Below, piece after piece: positions 19,657 to 27,498 of a DNA stretch of 64,000 nt. Below the pieces are notes generated by a model. It saw nothing but the letters and a program-made list of their open reading frames with translations. It was not told where the DNA came from and ran no database searches. Location of the stretch: assembly GCA_947488615.1 (NCBI GenBank), contig CANKZU010000002.1:248001-312000 (forward strand), read 5' to 3'. Both the position numbers and the translations under genes were made by a program. The DNA is from an uncultured Aurantimonas sp. (GTDB taxonomy: Bacteria; Pseudomonadota; Alphaproteobacteria; Rhizobiales; Rhizobiaceae). How positions within the stretch are numbered: the first letter of the stretch is position 1; each line of letters opens with the position of its first letter.

Positions 19657-20343
19657 TCATCCGGCCGTATCGGGCCGAAATACCCGTCCTTCTCCTGTCA
19701 CGACCACGTCCATCGGGATGTCGTAGGGCTGCGGATAGATCGTCGCGATCTGCATCGTCGGCAGCCCGACGCCGATCACCAGCGGTTTTAGCGGCTGAGC
19801 CGCCAGCGTGCGGTCATAGAAGCCGCCGCCATAGCCGAGGCGATAGCACCGCGCGTCGAAGCCGACCACGGGCGACAGCACCACGTCGGGTGTGAGTTCC
19901 TCACCATCGGCGGGGATCGGGATGTTCCAGACGCCACGCGCCATCTGTCCCTCCGGCGTCCACTCGCGGAAGATCAGCGGCTGGCCTTTGGCCACCACCA
20001 CAGGCAGGGCGACGCGAGCGCCGCGTTCATGCATGGAACGCATCCAGGGCAAAAGGTTGAGTTCGCCGCGGATCGGCCAATAGAGGCTGACGACGAGCCC
20101 GGGCCGCACATCGACCAGCTTGTCGAGTTCGGCGGCGACGTCTTCGGCGACGCGGCCGCGCTCATCGACGGCGGTCGCCAGGCGCATCGCGATCAGCCGT
20201 TCGCGCTCGGCCTTGCGCCAGCGGGCGAGGTCGGCCGTGGCGGTCGCGTTCCCCGCGACAAAGCCGTCCTCCGTCTCGCGCAGCTCATGGGCGAAACAGG
20301 GCGGCGAGGCGAACGCGCCCGGCTGATCGTCCTTTTCGGTCAT
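19657..20343 (-). CDS. 5-formyltetrahydrofolate cyclo-ligase family protein
   Basis: 228 aa. It carries the substrate/ATP motif YRLGYGGGFYDRTL and LLPWMRSMHERGARVALP of the 5-FTHF cyclo-ligase family, which recycles 5-formyl-THF to methenyl-THF. It is longer at the N terminus than classical YgfA. It is transcribed away from the cbb3 group toward nsrR and is probably unrelated to NO metabolism. Confidence 0.82.
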   Translation of the reverse strand: MTEKDDQPGAFASPPCFAHELRETEDGFVAGNATATADLARWRKAERERLIAMRLATAVDERGRVAEDVAAELDKLVDVRPGLVVSLYWPIRGELNLLPWMRSMHERGARVALPVVVAKGQPLIFREWTPEGQMARGVWNIPIPADGEELTPDVVLSPVVGFDARCYRLGYGGGFYDRTLAAQPLKPLVIGVGLPTMQIATIYPQPYDIPMDVVVTGEGRVFRPDTAG

Positions 20344-20409
20344 GCCAGTCCTTCCTTGCGGATCAGGTTCTGTCGGCCGCGATGCGGGATGCGAAAGCCC
20401 GTCGGCTCC

Positions 20410-21189
20410 TCATCGGACCGCCTTGTAGGCATGCCAGGTGGCGTGGCCGAGAAGCGGAAACACGACGATCAGCCCAAGCAAGCCGGTCACGGCGGATAAC
20501 AGAAACAGGGCGACGACGATCGCGCCCCAAGCGAGCATCACCGGCAGATTGTTCCAGACCAGGGCCATGCTGGTTCCCATGGCGGTAAAGGCATCGCTCT
20601 TCTCGTCGAGCAGCATGGGGATCGAGAATGCGCTGATCGCGAAGGAGAAGGCGGCGAACAGCCCACCGGCGATCGTGCCGACGATCAGCATTCCCCAACC
20701 GCTCCAGGTGGTGAGCAGCATCGAGATAACGTTGTCGAAGCCGGGGAAGGGCCGATAACCGAAGAACAGCGCGTAGACGATCACCGCAGTGCGCATCCAT
20801 ACCAGCATCAACAGACACAAAAGAACACCGATGAACAGAATCTGGCCGCCCGATTTCGCCTCAACGAGGAACATCCGCTTTATCGTCACCGGCTCGTTCC
20901 GCTCAAGCGACCGGCTCTTCTCGTAGAGACCGATCGCCAGCAGCGGACCGACGATCATGAAGCCGGCCAAGGCGGGGAAGAGCACGAAGCCCCAATCCAG
21001 AACGAAGATTCCCCAGACCACCAGAAGGGAAACCGCCAGGACTCCGACGCCGTAGAACAGGCTGAGACCGGGCCGCACCGTCAAATCGCTCCAGCCGCGT
21101 CGTAGCCAGTCGAGAGCGGCGGATGCCGGCAGATCACGCCGCCACCTCGCGCCCTGCGTTATGCTGCTTGTCACTTTCGCCGCGTTCAT
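20410..21189 (-). CDS. DUF2189 integral membrane protein
   Basis: 259 aa with about six transmembrane helices. LRRGWSDLTVRPGLSLFYGV and FVLFPALAGFMIVGPLLAIG are the DUF2189 signature. Function unknown. It lies downstream of ccoNOQP and the 62-aa gene on the same strand, 42 bases after the latter. DUF2189 genes are often seen near cytochrome oxidase genes. Confidence 0.85.
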   Translation of the reverse strand: MNAAKVTSSITQGARWRRDLPASAALDWLRRGWSDLTVRPGLSLFYGVGVLAVSLLVVWGIFVLDWGFVLFPALAGFMIVGPLLAIGLYEKSRSLERNEPVTIKRMFLVEAKSGGQILFIGVLLCLLMLVWMRTAVIVYALFFGYRPFPGFDNVISMLLTTWSGWGMLIVGTIAGGLFAAFSFAISAFSIPMLLDEKSDAFTAMGTSMALVWNNLPVMLAWGAIVVALFLLSAVTGLLGLIVVFPLLGHATWHAYKAVR

Positions 21190-21231
21190 CTTCGCCTCCC
21201 GTTCGACTTGTTGGTTTCGCGGATATCCCCT

Positions 21232-21420
21232 TCAGCAAGCGGACTTCGCCGCTCGATAGCGTCCCGAATCCGAACCATTCTCCTTCAGATGGGAAACGCA
21301 TTCGGGTTGGGACGCGAATGCCACATAAACAAGATGCACGTTGACCCCCACCAACAGCAAGACGCCCGCTGAAACGGCCAGTCCGATCAGCCATTGCACC
21401 TTGCGAATGCGGGTCATCAC
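21232..21420 (-). CDS. Small membrane protein behind ccoP
   Basis: 62 aa: one N-terminal transmembrane helix (WLIGLAVSAGVLLLVGVNVH) and a short tail with two Cys (SQPECVSHL and a final KSAC). It starts 16 bases after ccoP and is probably part of the cbb3 operon. The tail is presumably periplasmic, and the cysteines could form a disulfide or bind metal (inference). No family name was recognised. Confidence 0.65.
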   Translation of the reverse strand: MMTRIRKVQWLIGLAVSAGVLLLVGVNVHLVYVAFASQPECVSHLKENGSDSGRYRAAKSAC

Positions 21421-21436
21421 CGGTTTTTCTTTCGTC

Positions 21437-22318
21437 TCAAGGCGCCGCGACGCCGAGCGAGCGGATATAAAGGGCGAGAATCTTGATCTCGGCGGGGCTC
21501 AGGCGTTCATCCCAGGCCGGCATGTGCCCTTGTCGTCCGCCGTGGATCGTCGTCACGATCGTCTGAAGATCGCCGCCATAGAGCCAAGACTGGTCGGTTA
21601 GATCGGGCGCCCCGAGATCCCGCGACCCCTTTGCGTCGTCGCCATGGCACGCGGCGCAATTGGCCAGGAAGACCTCCCGTCCGGCCGCGACTTTTTCGGC
21701 GTCGCGAGAGGCCGAGGCGGCGGGATCGCTCAGCGACAAAACATAGCTCGCGACATCGTTGATCTGCGAGCGATCCAGCATCTCGTCGCGTCCGAACGCG
21801 GGCATCTGCGCGATCCGTCCTTCGTCGTGCATCGAATTGATCCCGACGCGCATGGTTTCGGCGATCGTCTCCGGCTCGCCGCCCCAGAGCCAGTCTCCGT
21901 CGGTGAGGTCGGGATAGTTGGCGGCACCCTTCGCGTCGACGCCGTGGCATGCCGCGCAATTGTCGCCGTATAGCCGGGAGCCGGTCTCCTCGACGATCCG
22001 CATCAGCGTCGGATCGGCCTGGATCTCGTCGTAGCTCAACGATTCGATCCGGGTCACCCATTCGGTCCGTTCGGCCGTGGCCTCCCGCAACTGATCCGTG
22101 ACGATCTCACGCTGGTCGATCCCGAGCAGACCCTTGGTGTAGGTCGAACCCAGCGGCCAGGCTGGCATCAAGAACCACCACAGCACCGCGAAAGTGGCGG
22201 TGGCGGCAAGAAAGATCAGGACCACCCGCGGCACCGGCGTGTTGAGTTCCTTGATGCCGTTCCACTCGTGTCCGGTGGTCTCGCGCCCGGTCACCGGATC
22301 GCGTTCGCCTATGTCCAT
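21437..22318 (-). CDS. ccoP: cbb3 oxidase di-heme subunit CcoP
   Basis: 293 aa. An N-terminal membrane anchor (VVLIFLAATATFAVLWWFLM) is followed by two cytochrome c domains, each with CAACH (Cys121-His125 and one near residue 217). It passes electrons from cytochrome c to CcoO/CcoN. The start overlaps the end of ccoQ. Confidence 0.96.
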   Translation of the reverse strand: MDIGERDPVTGRETTGHEWNGIKELNTPVPRVVLIFLAATATFAVLWWFLMPAWPLGSTYTKGLLGIDQREIVTDQLREATAERTEWVTRIESLSYDEIQADPTLMRIVEETGSRLYGDNCAACHGVDAKGAANYPDLTDGDWLWGGEPETIAETMRVGINSMHDEGRIAQMPAFGRDEMLDRSQINDVASYVLSLSDPAASASRDAEKVAAGREVFLANCAACHGDDAKGSRDLGAPDLTDQSWLYGGDLQTIVTTIHGGRQGHMPAWDERLSPAEIKILALYIRSLGVAAP

Positions 22319-22479
22319 GGCGTGTCGTCCTTATCGAGAATGCTCTTCTTGGCCTTGTCGAACCGCTTCTTGTTCGACGGCCGGAAGACATAGACGAGAA
22401 CGCCGATCGACAAGGCGATCAGGTAGAACAGCCCCCAACTCTTGGAGAAGGCGACGACGGTCTGGTGATCGAAATCCAT
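22309..22479 (-). CDS. ccoQ: cbb3 oxidase small subunit CcoQ
   Basis: 56 aa, too short for many gene finders. It begins MDFDHQTVVAFSKSWGLFYL; one helix is followed by VYVFRPSNKKRFDKAKKS, the CcoQ/FixQ pattern. The stop TAG overlaps the ccoP start. It stabilises the cbb3 complex in other bacteria. It lies 5 bases downstream of ccoO. Confidence 0.9.
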   Translation of the reverse strand: MDFDHQTVVAFSKSWGLFYLIALSIGVLVYVFRPSNKKRFDKAKKSILDKDDTPWT

Positions 22480-22484
22480 GCGCC

Positions 22485-23219
22485 CTACTCGCTCGCGGAC
22501 GCTGTTTGCTCGTAGGCGGCATTGGTGAGCCGGCCGAGAATCTGGAGATAAGCGACGAGGGCGTCCATCTCGGTGACTTCCGTCGCGACGCCGTCGAAGG
22601 CGCTGATCGTGGTCGCCTCGCCATAGCGTTCGCTCACGCCGGCCGCATAGCCGCCATCCGGAGACGCCTGACCGACCGCGTCCAATGCGGCGTTCTTCAC
22701 CATCTCGTCGGTGTAGGGCACGCCGACCCGCTGCTGCGCCTTCAGGTGCAGGGGCAGGTCATCCAGTTCCAGCCGCGTGCGCATCAGCCATCGATAGGCC
22801 GGCATGTTGGACTGCGGCACGACATCGCGTGGGTTGGTGAGATGCGCCACATGCCAGACATCGGAATATTTGCCGCCGATCCGCGCCAGGTCCGGACCGG
22901 TCCGCTTCGAGCCCCAGAGCATCGGGTGGTCATATTGCGATTCGACGGCCAGCGAGTAGGGGCCGTAGCGCTCCACATCGTCGCGCAGTGTACGGATCAT
23001 CTGCGAGTGGCAGGCATAGCAGCCCTCGCGGATGTAGATGTTGCGGCCGGCCAGCTCCAGCGGCGTGTAGAGCCGCATGTCGGGCGCCTCCTCAACGGTC
23101 TCGTCGATGGTGAAGAGCGGGGCGATCTCGATGAAACCGCCGATGCTGGCGACGACGATGATGGCGACGACGAAGCCGATGGCGGTCCGCTCGAGCTTGC
23201 GGTGGAAGAACTCAGCCAT
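22485..23219 (-). CDS. ccoO: cbb3 oxidase mono-heme subunit CcoO
   Basis: 244 aa. N-terminal transmembrane anchor, then REGCYACHSQMIRTLRDDVE with the single heme c motif CYACH, and RTGPDLARIGGKYSDVWH, both CcoO signatures. It is a periplasmic electron carrier of the high-affinity cbb3 terminal oxidase. Confidence 0.97.
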   Translation of the reverse strand: MAEFFHRKLERTAIGFVVAIIVVASIGGFIEIAPLFTIDETVEEAPDMRLYTPLELAGRNIYIREGCYACHSQMIRTLRDDVERYGPYSLAVESQYDHPMLWGSKRTGPDLARIGGKYSDVWHVAHLTNPRDVVPQSNMPAYRWLMRTRLELDDLPLHLKAQQRVGVPYTDEMVKNAALDAVGQASPDGGYAAGVSERYGEATTISAFDGVATEVTEMDALVAYLQILGRLTNAAYEQTASASE

Positions 23220-23225
23220 GTCGCC

Positions 23226-24905
23226 TCACTCCGCCGGTTGGAAGGCGCCCGAGGACGCGGGGCCGGTGGCGGGCGCATCCTGGGCTTCGGCCGCGACCGC
23301 CAGCGGCGCGTGGCGGATCGTCATCCAGATATTGTAGGAGCCGACGATCGCGCCGATCAGGAACAAGAGACCGCCGAAGGTCCGCGCGACGTAATAAGGG
23401 TACATGGCAAGAAGGGAGTCGAGGAACGAATAGGCCAGCGTGCCTTCCTCGGTATAGGTGCGCCACATCAGACCCTGGATGATGCCCGAGTTCCACATCG
23501 CGAAGACGTAGATGATGGTGCCGGTGAGGGCGAGCCAGAAGTGCCATTCCACCAGTGCCGCCGAATACATGCGCTCGCGCTTCCACAGCCACGGAACGAC
23601 GCTGTAGATCGAGCCGAAGGTGATCATCGCGACCCAGCCGAGTGCGCCGGCATGGACGTGGCCGACCGTCCAGTCGGTGTAGTGGGACAGCGAATTGACC
23701 GGGCGGATCGCCATGAACGAGCCCTCGAAGGTCGACAGCCCGTAGAACACGGCGGCGACCATCATGAAGCGCAAGGTGGCGTCGTCACGCACCTTGTGCC
23801 ACGCCCCGTTCAAGGTCAGTAGCGCGTTTCCGGCCGAGGCCCAGGACGGCACCAGCAGCATTACCGAGAAGGTCATCCCCAGCGTCTGAACCCAATGGGG
23901 CAGGGCGGTGTAATGCAAATGGTGCGAGCCCGCCCACATATACATGAAGGTGATGCCCCAGAAGCTGATGATCGACAGCCGGTAGGAAAAGATCGGCCGG
24001 CCGGCCCGCTTCGGCAGATAATAATACATCATGCCAAGGAAGCCGGCGGTCAGGAAGAAGGCGACGGCGTTGTGGCCGTACCACCATTGCGTCATCGCGT
24101 CCTGGACGCCGGAAAAGGCCGAATAGCTCTTGGCATGGGCAAACGACAGCGGGATCGCCAGGTTGTTGACGATGTGCAGGATCGCGACGACGACGATGAA
24201 CGCCAGGAAGTACCAGTTGGCCACGTAGATGTGCGGCTCTTTGCGCCGCGCCAGGGTGCGGAGGTACAGCACGAGATAGGTCACCCAGACGATGACCAGC
24301 CAGATGTCGGCGTACCATTCCGGCTCGGCGTATTCCTTCGACTGCGTCACGCCCATGAAATAGCCGGTGACGGCCAGGAGGCAGAACAAATTGTAGCCGA
24401 GCAGGACGAACCACGGGCTGATCTGGCCGGCGAGGCGGGCGCGCGACGTGCGCTGCAGGACGTGGAAGGAGGTGGCGATGAGGCCGTTGCCGCCGAAGCC
24501 GAAGATCACCGCCGTCGTATGAGCGGGCCGCAGCCGGCCAAAACTTGCCCAGGCCGCGTCGAATGTCAGGTCCGGCCAGGCAAGCAGGGCCGCGACCCAG
24601 ACGCCGATGAACATGCCGAAGACGGCCCAGGCCATGGTCAGGACGATGCCGACCTTGCTGGGATCGTCGTAATACTGGGAAAGCCGCCCTGCGTCCGGGT
24701 CGGGGCTGTCGTGGTGGGTCAGGAGGAGCAGGATCATCGCCGCGGCCGCGACCAGCACGAGGGCACCATGGATGCCGAGCGGATCGGCGCGACCTGCCGC
24801 CGCCATCGTCAGACCGACGGCCGCCAGGACGGCGAGAATCACCAGCGAAAACTGTCGCTCGTTCCGGGTCAGTTGCGAAATCATATCGCCATCGCTCGAG
24901 TCCAT
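23226..24905 (-). CDS. ccoN: cbb3 oxidase catalytic subunit CcoN
   Basis: About 559 aa with 12 or more helices. C-type heme-copper motifs: low-spin heme His in [15 protein letters not shown], CuB His in [13 protein letters not shown] and [12 protein letters not shown], high-spin heme His in [11 protein letters not shown]. It reduces oxygen at very low concentration. ATGs at 24905 and 24884 and a GTG at 24923 are possible starts; none has a strong ribosome site. An NsrR-like site lies about 39 bases upstream. No ccoGHIS maturation genes are in the window. Confidence 0.96.
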   Translation of the reverse strand: MDSSDGDMISQLTRNERQFSLVILAVLAAVGLTMAAAGRADPLGIHGALVLVAAAAMILLLLTHHDSPDPDAGRLSQYYDDPSKVGIVLTMAWAVFGMFIGVWVAALLAWPDLTFDAAWASFGRLRPAHTTAVIFGFGGNGLIATSFHVLQRTSRARLAGQISPWFVLLGYNLFCLLAVTGYFMGVTQSKEYAEPEWYADIWLVIVWVTYLVLYLRTLARRKEPHIYVANWYFLAFIVVVAILHIVNNLAIPLSFAHAKSYSAFSGVQDAMTQWWYGHNAVAFFLTAGFLGMMYYYLPKRAGRPIFSYRLSIISFWGITFMYMWAGSHHLHYTALPHWVQTLGMTFSVMLLVPSWASAGNALLTLNGAWHKVRDDATLRFMMVAAVFYGLSTFEGSFMAIRPVNSLSHYTDWTVGHVHAGALGWVAMITFGSIYSVVPWLWKRERMYSAALVEWHFWLALTGTIIYVFAMWNSGIIQGLMWRTYTEEGTLAYSFLDSLLAMYPYYVARTFGGLLFLIGAIVGSYNIWMTIRHAPLAVAAEAQDAPATGPASSGAFQPAE

Positions 24906-24943
24906 TGTCGGCGCGGGACACACCGTTGGTCATCGATCTCAGA

Positions 24944-24966
24944 AAGATGCATCAATCGTATATCTT
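24944..24966. promoter_or_regulatory. NsrR-like site upstream of ccoN
   Basis: Left half AAGATGCATCA and right half TCGTATATCTT in the 23-bp NsrR geometry. The left half is strong and the right half partial. It suggests NO-dependent control of the cbb3 operon, whose enzyme class is NO-sensitive. Confidence 0.45.
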
Positions 24967-25216
24967 TAAATTTTGCCGACGACAATCCGAAAAAGTTCCA
25001 AATCCCATATGTTCGCCCTCGTGAAAGACAAAGCTGGACGCCAAGAACCAAAAACGGCCTGGGGCGTGTGGTCGTTTTATCGAAATCTCAGGCTTAACGT
25101 TATGTAGCATATTCCAGCACGGGGACCGGATTTGGGTTCCTCCGCATTGATCCCGGAGCAGCATCGGGTGTTAGGTTTGGGCGTTCGTTGATCCCAAATC
25201 ATAATCGGAGAAACCC

Positions 25217-25924
25217 ATGCAGCGGGAAGGCGATTGGAAGATCGCAAAGGGTTCCATCCTCTTGGCCAGCATACCCGAGGATGTCGCCGACATGATCCTG
25301 GCGCGATCCGACGTCCGGAAGTTTGGCCGATCGGCGACGATCTTCCTGCAGGGCGATACAGCACACAGCGTCTATATCGTCTTGGAAGGATGGGTGAAGC
25401 TGTTCCGGATCGCGCATAACGGGGCGGAGGCGGTGGTCGGAACCTTCACCAAGGGCCGAAGCTTCGGCGAGGCGGTGGCGTTTCGCGGCGACGTCTATCC
25501 GGTCGCCGCCGAGGCGGTCACCGATTGCCGGCTGATGCAGGTGCCCGCGGCACTGGTGCTACAGATGATGAAGTCGCAGCCGGAGCTTTGCATCGCGATG
25601 CTGGCGGCGACCTTCAAGCACCTCCACGCGCTGGTCGAACAGGTCGAGCAGCTGAAGGCCCAGACAGGCGCGCAACGGCTGGCCGAATTCCTGCTCGACC
25701 TCTGCCCCGTCGCCGAAGGGGCATGCACCGTGACCTTGCCCTATGACAAGGTGCTGATCGCGGGGCGGTTGGGCATGAAGCCCGAAAGCCTGTCCCGTGC
25801 CTTCGCGCGACTGAAGCAGAACGGCGTCGCGGTCAGCCACAATCAGGCCGCCATTGCGGATGTCGGACGGTTGCGCTCCTACGTCGAAGAGGACCGTGCC
25901 GATGCGTGGAGCAAGGCCCAATGA
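25217..25924 (+). CDS. dnr: Dnr/NnrR-type Crp/Fnr family regulator
   Basis: 235 aa. A cyclic-nucleotide-binding-like beta-roll (SVYIVLEGWVKLFRIAHNG) leads into the dimer helix (ALVEQVEQLKAQTGAQRLAE) and a winged helix with DKVLIAGRLGMKPESLSRAF. The Fnr cysteine set is absent, and the overall form fits Dnr, which senses NO through heme and activates nir and nor genes. Dnr/Fnr-like boxes stand before nirI/nirS, the NOR-like operon and cytochrome c. It overlaps the DUF4202 gene by ATGA. Confidence 0.85.
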   Translation: MQREGDWKIAKGSILLASIPEDVADMILARSDVRKFGRSATIFLQGDTAHSVYIVLEGWVKLFRIAHNGAEAVVGTFTKGRSFGEAVAFRGDVYPVAAEAVTDCRLMQVPAALVLQMMKSQPELCIAMLAATFKHLHALVEQVEQLKAQTGAQRLAEFLLDLCPVAEGACTVTLPYDKVLIAGRLGMKPESLSRAFARLKQNGVAVSHNQAAIADVGRLRSYVEEDRADAWSKAQ

Positions 25925-26490
25925 ACGGACGGCTCGAGACGGTGATCGCGGCGATCGACACGGCCAACGCCGCCGATCCGACGCTGGAAGCGGAGACGCG
26001 GGAACCGGCGGCGCTCGTCTATGGCCGGCGGATGTCGGCGGAACTCGACCGAATCTGTCCGAGTGCGTCCGAGCATCTGCGGATCGCGGCGCGGGGCCAG
26101 CACATCGAGCGCTGGAAGTTGCCGCGAAGCGCGTATCCTGACGGCCGCGAGGGCTATCACGCCTGGCGGAAGGCACAGGCGCTGGCGCATGGCGCGCGGG
26201 TGGCGGACTTGATGATCGCGGCGGGCTATTGCGAGGCCGACGGCGCGCGCGTGGCGCAGATGCTGCGCAAGGAGGGGATCAAGCGCGACCCGGAGGTACA
26301 GATGTTGGAGGACGTGATCTGCCTGGTGTTCCTGCGTTGGTATTTCGCGGATTTCGCCGCCAAACACGACCAGGCAAAGGTCTTCGGCATCGTCGCCAAG
26401 ACCGCGCGCAAGATGTCGGCGGAGGGCCGCGCGCGCGTCGCCGCCGAATTCGACCTGCCGCCGGAGCTTGCGCCCGCCCTGGCGGTCTGA
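25921..26490 (+). CDS. DUF4202 protein
   Basis: 189 aa. Motifs RRMSAELDRICPSASEHLRI, HIERWKLPRSAYPDGREGYH and VCLVFLRWYFADFAAKHDQ-like text are the DUF4202 signature. Conserved His/Glu/Arg clusters hint at an HD-like or hydrolase fold, but no function is established. It starts inside the stop of the Dnr-type regulator, so the two are coupled, tying it to denitrification control. Confidence 0.85.
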   Translation: MNGRLETVIAAIDTANAADPTLEAETREPAALVYGRRMSAELDRICPSASEHLRIAARGQHIERWKLPRSAYPDGREGYHAWRKAQALAHGARVADLMIAAGYCEADGARVAQMLRKEGIKRDPEVQMLEDVICLVFLRWYFADFAAKHDQAKVFGIVAKTARKMSAEGRARVAAEFDLPPELAPALAV

Positions 26491-26565
26491 GGAACTGGCG
26501 GGCGGCGGCAAGGCGGGTCAAGAGCTGCCCCGTCTTTGGTTCGCGCGCCTATCAACGATCACAGG

Positions 26566-27498
26566 TCAAAGGATTGCTTCGAGCGATACGTTCGGATGGA
26601 CCTGCAGGACCGTTTCGATCGCATGGCGGGGCATCAGGCAGAAGGCGGTCGACAGGCCGTCGGCCAGCGCCGCGCTGTCCGCCGCTACCGACACCAGCCG
26701 CCAGCGGGCTTCGGCGCGCCCCGTCCGCGGATCGAGGATGTGACCGACGCGGCCGGCCTTGTCCAAATGCGTGCCGAGCGGCGCCGAGGTCGCCAGGGCG
26801 CGATCGCCGAGCGGGACCTCGCCGACGATCTCGCCGTCCGGCGTCGCGATCGCGGCGCGCCACGGCGTTCGATCGGGGCGGCGGCCGAGAGCGGCGATCT
26901 CGCCCATGTCGATCAGGACGTCCGTCAGTCCGCGCGCGCGGACCAGCGCCGCCATCCGGTCAGCGATGTATCCTTGCGCGATGCCGTTGAGCGTCAACGC
27001 CATGCCGTCGCGCTCGAAGCCGACCGCGTTCGGGCTGTGACGCAGATGCATCCAGCCCGTCCGTCTCCTCGCCTCGGCAATCTCGTCGGCTTCGAGCCGC
27101 CGCTGGTCTCGCGCTGCCAGAGCATGCAATTGCCAGAGGGGCTGGATCGTCGGATCGAACGCACCGTCGGTCAAGCGATGGAGCGAATCCGACAGGGCGA
27201 GGAGTTCGACCAGCTCGGCGGGTGGGGTATCCAGCCTTCCTTCAAGGTTCAGGCGTGCCAGCGCCGAACCGGCGCGATACAGGCTGAAGATTCCCTCCAG
27301 CCGGTCGATCTCGGCCTGTGTGGTGGCAAAGATCTCGTCGGCGGCGTCACCCCCTATTCCGACCAGCGTCATGGAGGCCTCGGCGCCCAGTGCCGCGCCG
27401 CGCCAACGTGTCACGGGAGCCTCGGCTAGAGCCTGGCGGGGCAGGGCGGCGGCGGCGCAAATCGTCATGAAGCGGCGCCGGGTCAGGCAAGGTCTCAT
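26566..27498 (-). CDS. nirX: FAD:protein FMN transferase NirX (ApbE/NosX family)
   Basis: 310 aa. A Tat-type signal (LTRRRFMTICAAAALP) sends it to the periplasm. The ApbE fold shows MTLVGIGGDAADEIFA, LNGIAQGYIADRMA and the metal/FAD residues of ATSAPLGTHLDKAG. ApbE/NosX proteins attach FMN to a Thr of NosR/NirI. It overlaps the end of nirI by ATGA. The name NirX rather than NosX is used because it sits beside nirI-nirS as in Paracoccus and no other nos genes are present. Confidence 0.88.
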   Translation of the reverse strand: MRPCLTRRRFMTICAAAALPRQALAEAPVTRWRGAALGAEASMTLVGIGGDAADEIFATTQAEIDRLEGIFSLYRAGSALARLNLEGRLDTPPAELVELLALSDSLHRLTDGAFDPTIQPLWQLHALAARDQRRLEADEIAEARRRTGWMHLRHSPNAVGFERDGMALTLNGIAQGYIADRMAALVRARGLTDVLIDMGEIAALGRRPDRTPWRAAIATPDGEIVGEVPLGDRALATSAPLGTHLDKAGRVGHILDPRTGRAEARWRLVSVAADSAALADGLSTAFCLMPRHAIETVLQVHPNVSLEAIL

